Source of the DNA: an uncultured Spirochaetaceae bacterium
Lineage (GTDB): Bacteria; Spirochaetota; Spirochaetia; Treponematales; Treponemataceae
Direction of reading: 5' to 3'
NCBI GenBank assembly: GCA_902796985.1
Contig: CADBRC010000243.1
Location: forward strand, 1 to 7,369
DNA: 7,369 nt
The notes beneath the pieces are model-generated. The model saw only the letters and a program-made list of their open reading frames with translations. It did not search any database and was not told the origin of the DNA. The translations under genes and the position numbers were made by a program. Below are positions 5,930-7,369 of this stretch, in pieces. Each line of letters opens with the position of its first letter. Position 1 is the stretch's first letter.

Positions 5930-6523
5930 ATGCTTTATATATTCGATATGGGCGGGGTCGTCACCAACGATGCCAACCCCCGGCCCAGGATATGCTCTGT
6001 GCTGGGACTCAGCGAGGCCGACTACCTGCGTTACTGCGGGCGCGGCGGCCGTAAGGAGGATGACCTGCTCCTGCTCGCCGGGGACGGCAAGATCGGTGCG
6101 AAGGAGTTCTGGAAGGAATTCTCCCGGCGGTCCGGTCTGGACATCAAGACAGACTGGCTGCACTGGCTGTTTCATCCGGTCGTCGACGAGGAGGTGCGGT
6201 CTCTTATACAGGAGCTGCGTGCCGGGGGGAACCGCGTGGTCTGCGGGACGAATACGATAGAGAGCCACTACCAGAACCACATAGAGCACGGGGACTACGC
6301 CCTGTTCGACCAGACCTATGCCTCCTGCCTGATGGGGGTCTCCAAGCCTGACCCGGACTTCTGGCGGATTATCCTGACTGCCGAGGGGGTGGAGGCGAAG
6401 GACGCCGTGTTTACCGACGACCGGCAGGAGAACGTTGATGCCGCCGCATCGCTCGGAATCCGTTCGGTTCTCTTCCGTTCGGCAGCAGGGCTGAGGGCGG
6501 AGCTTCTATCGGCGCATCCGTGA
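5930..6523 (+). CDS. HAD-superfamily hydrolase, YihX-like (sugar-phosphatase-type)
   Basis: A 197-residue HAD subfamily IA protein whose start, MLYIFDMGGVV, strongly resembles E. coli YihX (alpha-D-glucose-1-phosphate phosphatase) and other DxGxV members. The nucleophile is Asp6, and the +2 position is Gly8 instead of the usual Asp. Further motifs are GTNTIESHYQNHIE (motif II, Thr107-Asn108), GVSKPDPDFW (motif III, Lys139) and FTDDRQENVDAA (motif IV, Asp163/Asp164). The cap lies at about 15-85. Glucose-1-phosphate or a related sugar phosphate is a plausible substrate but unproven. AGGAG (5919-5923) overlaps the stop codon of the previous HAD gene and lies 6 nt before ATG 5930, so the two are very likely one transcription unit. 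The 3' end runs into an A-rich stretch without a hairpin, so termination is not obvious. Confidence 0.87.
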   Translation: MLYIFDMGGVVTNDANPRPRICSVLGLSEADYLRYCGRGGRKEDDLLLLAGDGKIGAKEFWKEFSRRSGLDIKTDWLHWLFHPVVDEEVRSLIQELRAGGNRVVCGTNTIESHYQNHIEHGDYALFDQTYASCLMGVSKPDPDFWRIILTAEGVEAKDAVFTDDRQENVDAAASLGIRSVLFRSAAGLRAELLSAHP

Positions 6524-6552
6524 AAAAAATGAGGAAAAAATAAAAAATAATC

Positions 6553-6580
6553 TGTACAAAGGCCGGAAATGTGCTATACT
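6553..6580 (+). promoter_or_regulatory. Predicted strong promoter of the small exported protein gene
   Basis: TGTACA (6553-6558, 4 of 6) and TATACT (6575-6580, 5 of 6) are 16 bp apart, and TG-C before the -10 gives an extended -10 element. Runs of A directly upstream (about 6522-6550) look like an UP element. Transcription would begin near 6587, leaving a leader of about 38 nt with the Shine-Dalgarno AGGAG at 6614-6618, 6 nt before the ATG at 6625. Confidence 0.65.
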
Positions 6581-6624
6581 TACTCCAATCGGAGAAGAAC
6601 TACTTTTCTTAATAGGAGTAAAAG

Positions 6625-7038
6625 ATGAAAAAGCTTCTTGCTTTGTTTGCCGTCGCGGTCGTCAGCATCGCCGGTGCCTTTGCTTTTGATTTCCCTTCTG
6701 CACTGAGGGGAACTTGGGTTGATGAGACCTATGATGCGGACTGGACTTTCAAGACCAACAACACGATTGTCCTTTCCTATCACAGTACGGGTGCCGTCAT
6801 CTTCACGTTCGATGAGAGCAACATGAAGAACATCCGTACCTCTCTTGAGAGCGATGAGCTTGGCGGCGTGGGCAACCAGTCCGTCGTACTCCAGTTCCGC
6901 TGCGACGAGACCCACCGCGACTACAAGTTCGTCCTGCCCATGATGCCCAAGCCCCCGATGAAGATTGATTTCGCTCCCGACTGGACGAAGTGGCATTACA
7001 TTTCCACTTTCCCCATGGTGAGCGCCGGGGTTGAGTAA
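6625..7038 (+). CDS. Small exported protein of unknown function, possibly lipocalin/calycin-like
   Basis: A 137-residue protein with a clear Sec signal peptide: MKK, a hydrophobic core (4-17), and a probable signal peptidase I cut after AFA (Ala20). There is no lipobox, so it should be a soluble periplasmic or secreted protein of about 117 residues. The mature part opens with FDFPSALRGTWVDE. The G-x-W at 29-31 followed by alternating beta-type segments (WTFKTNNTIVLSYHS, GAVIFTFDE, SVVLQFRCDE, DYKFVLP) suggests a small beta-barrel like the lipocalin/calycin group. That fold is inferred from pattern only. There is one cysteine (Cys93), so no internal disulfide. It has its own strong-looking promoter and terminator, suggesting a monocistronic, well-expressed gene. 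I do not recognise a named family. Confidence 0.85.
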   Translation: MKKLLALFAVAVVSIAGAFAFDFPSALRGTWVDETYDADWTFKTNNTIVLSYHSTGAVIFTFDESNMKNIRTSLESDELGGVGNQSVVLQFRCDETHRDYKFVLPMMPKPPMKIDFAPDWTKWHYISTFPMVSAGVE

Positions 7039-7063
7039 GCCTTCAGGTCATTTTTTGTGAACA

Positions 7064-7095
7064 GGGCATCGGCCGTTCGTGCCGGTGCCTTTTTT
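7064..7095 (+). terminator. Rho-independent terminator after the small exported protein gene
   Basis: GGCATCGGC (7065-7073) pairs with GCCGGTGCC (7081-7089), nine pairs with one G-U, across a 7-nt loop, and six T residues follow (7090-7095). It lies 26 nt after the stop codon of the exported protein gene and 24 nt before the alpha-galactosidase start. Confidence 0.88.
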
Positions 7096-7119
7096 GTTAT
7101 TTGAGAACAGAGGTCTTTT

Positions 7120-7369
7120 ATGTATTCAAAGAACGATGCCGCCCCCCTCCCGCCGATGGGCTGGAATTCCTATGACTACTACAATACGATGGTCAATGAG
7201 GAGCAGGTGAAGGCGAACGCCGCCTATATGGCGGCCAACCTGAAGGAATTCGGCTGGGAGTACGTCGTCATTGACATCCAGTGGTCAGACCCCGACGCGG
7301 GCAAGATGAACCCGGACGTGCAGTACATTCCCTTCAGCCATTTCTGTCTGGACGAGTATTCCCGGCAGA
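7120..7369 (+). CDS. GH27 alpha-galactosidase, N-terminal part (runs off the window)
   Basis: Only the first 83 codons are present. The protein opens MYSKNDAAPLPPMGWNSYDY; PPMGWNSxD is the start of the glycoside hydrolase family 27 barrel. Next come a helix with EEQVKANAAYMA and the second strand EYVVIDIQWSDPD, which occupies the place of the YxxIDDCW motif of classical alpha-galactosidases. The catalytic aspartates lie beyond the window. There is no signal peptide, so it should act in the cytosol on imported alpha-galactosides such as melibiose or raffinose-type sugars, or related substrates; GH27 also includes alpha-N-acetylgalactosaminidases and beta-L-arabinopyranosidases. AGAGG (7109-7113) is 6 nt before ATG 7120. 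The gene begins 24 nt after a terminator and has no obvious promoter of its own. Confidence 0.88.
   Translation, partial: MYSKNDAAPLPPMGWNSYDYYNTMVNEEQVKANAAYMAANLKEFGWEYVVIDIQWSDPDAGKMNPDVQYIPFSHFCLDEYSRQ

Noticed and set aside
5698..6054. Plus-strand 118-codon frame across the junction of the two HAD genes
   Set aside because: It overlaps two genuine HAD genes in another frame and shows no family features.
1..7369. CRISPR arrays, tRNA or rRNA genes, insertion sequences and attachment sites
   Set aside because: No regularly spaced repeats, cloverleaf-like sequences, terminal inverted repeats or transposase core were seen on either strand.

Overview
The window reads as GC-rich chromosomal DNA of a spirochaete, most likely a Treponema-type organism. 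The main evidence is the gene order flgK-flgL-fliW-csrA with spirochaete-like proteins. The rest of the content (an Rpn-type nuclease end, small exported proteins, a GH27 alpha-galactosidase) would fit a gut or rumen treponeme. The species cannot be fixed from the sequence alone, and the assignment is inference from gene order and protein style.

Layout. Positions 1-96 hold the last 31 codons of an Rpn/PD-(D/E)XK-type nuclease-transposase protein. Positions 97-301 are intergenic and contain a good sigma70-type promoter (177-206) and a leader of about 90 nt rich in GGA motifs. From 302 to 4195 four genes run rightward as one apparent operon: flgK (hook-filament junction 1), flgL (junction 2), fliW and csrA. 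FliW and CsrA are the partner-switch pair that in other bacteria tunes flagellin translation. A perfect 9-bp hairpin with eight T residues (4217-4245) ends the operon. A convergent gene on the minus strand (4250-5146) encodes a membrane-anchored SPFH/prohibitin-family protein. A 132-bp divergent spacer follows, then two HAD-superfamily phosphatase-like genes in tandem (5279-5920 and 5930-6523). Next comes a well-promoted small gene for an exported protein of unknown function (6625-7038), closed by a second terminator (7064-7095). The window ends inside the N-terminus of a GH27 alpha-galactosidase (7120 onward).

How the genes fit together. FlgK and FlgL form the hook-filament junction. FliW binds either flagellin or CsrA, and CsrA represses flagellar mRNAs through GGA sites, so the operon makes both a structural product and its own likely regulator. 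GGA motifs around the flgK and flgL ribosome binding sites suggest that CsrA may also act on this operon. The genes to the right look like metabolic or envelope functions unrelated to motility.

No clearly new multi-gene system is evident. The observations most worth checking are the possible CsrA sites in the flgK leader, a calcium-loop-like motif in FlgK, the near-leaderless start of the first HAD gene, the small exported protein, and the alpha-galactosidase start only 24 nt after a terminator. All calls are by eye; no database search was run.
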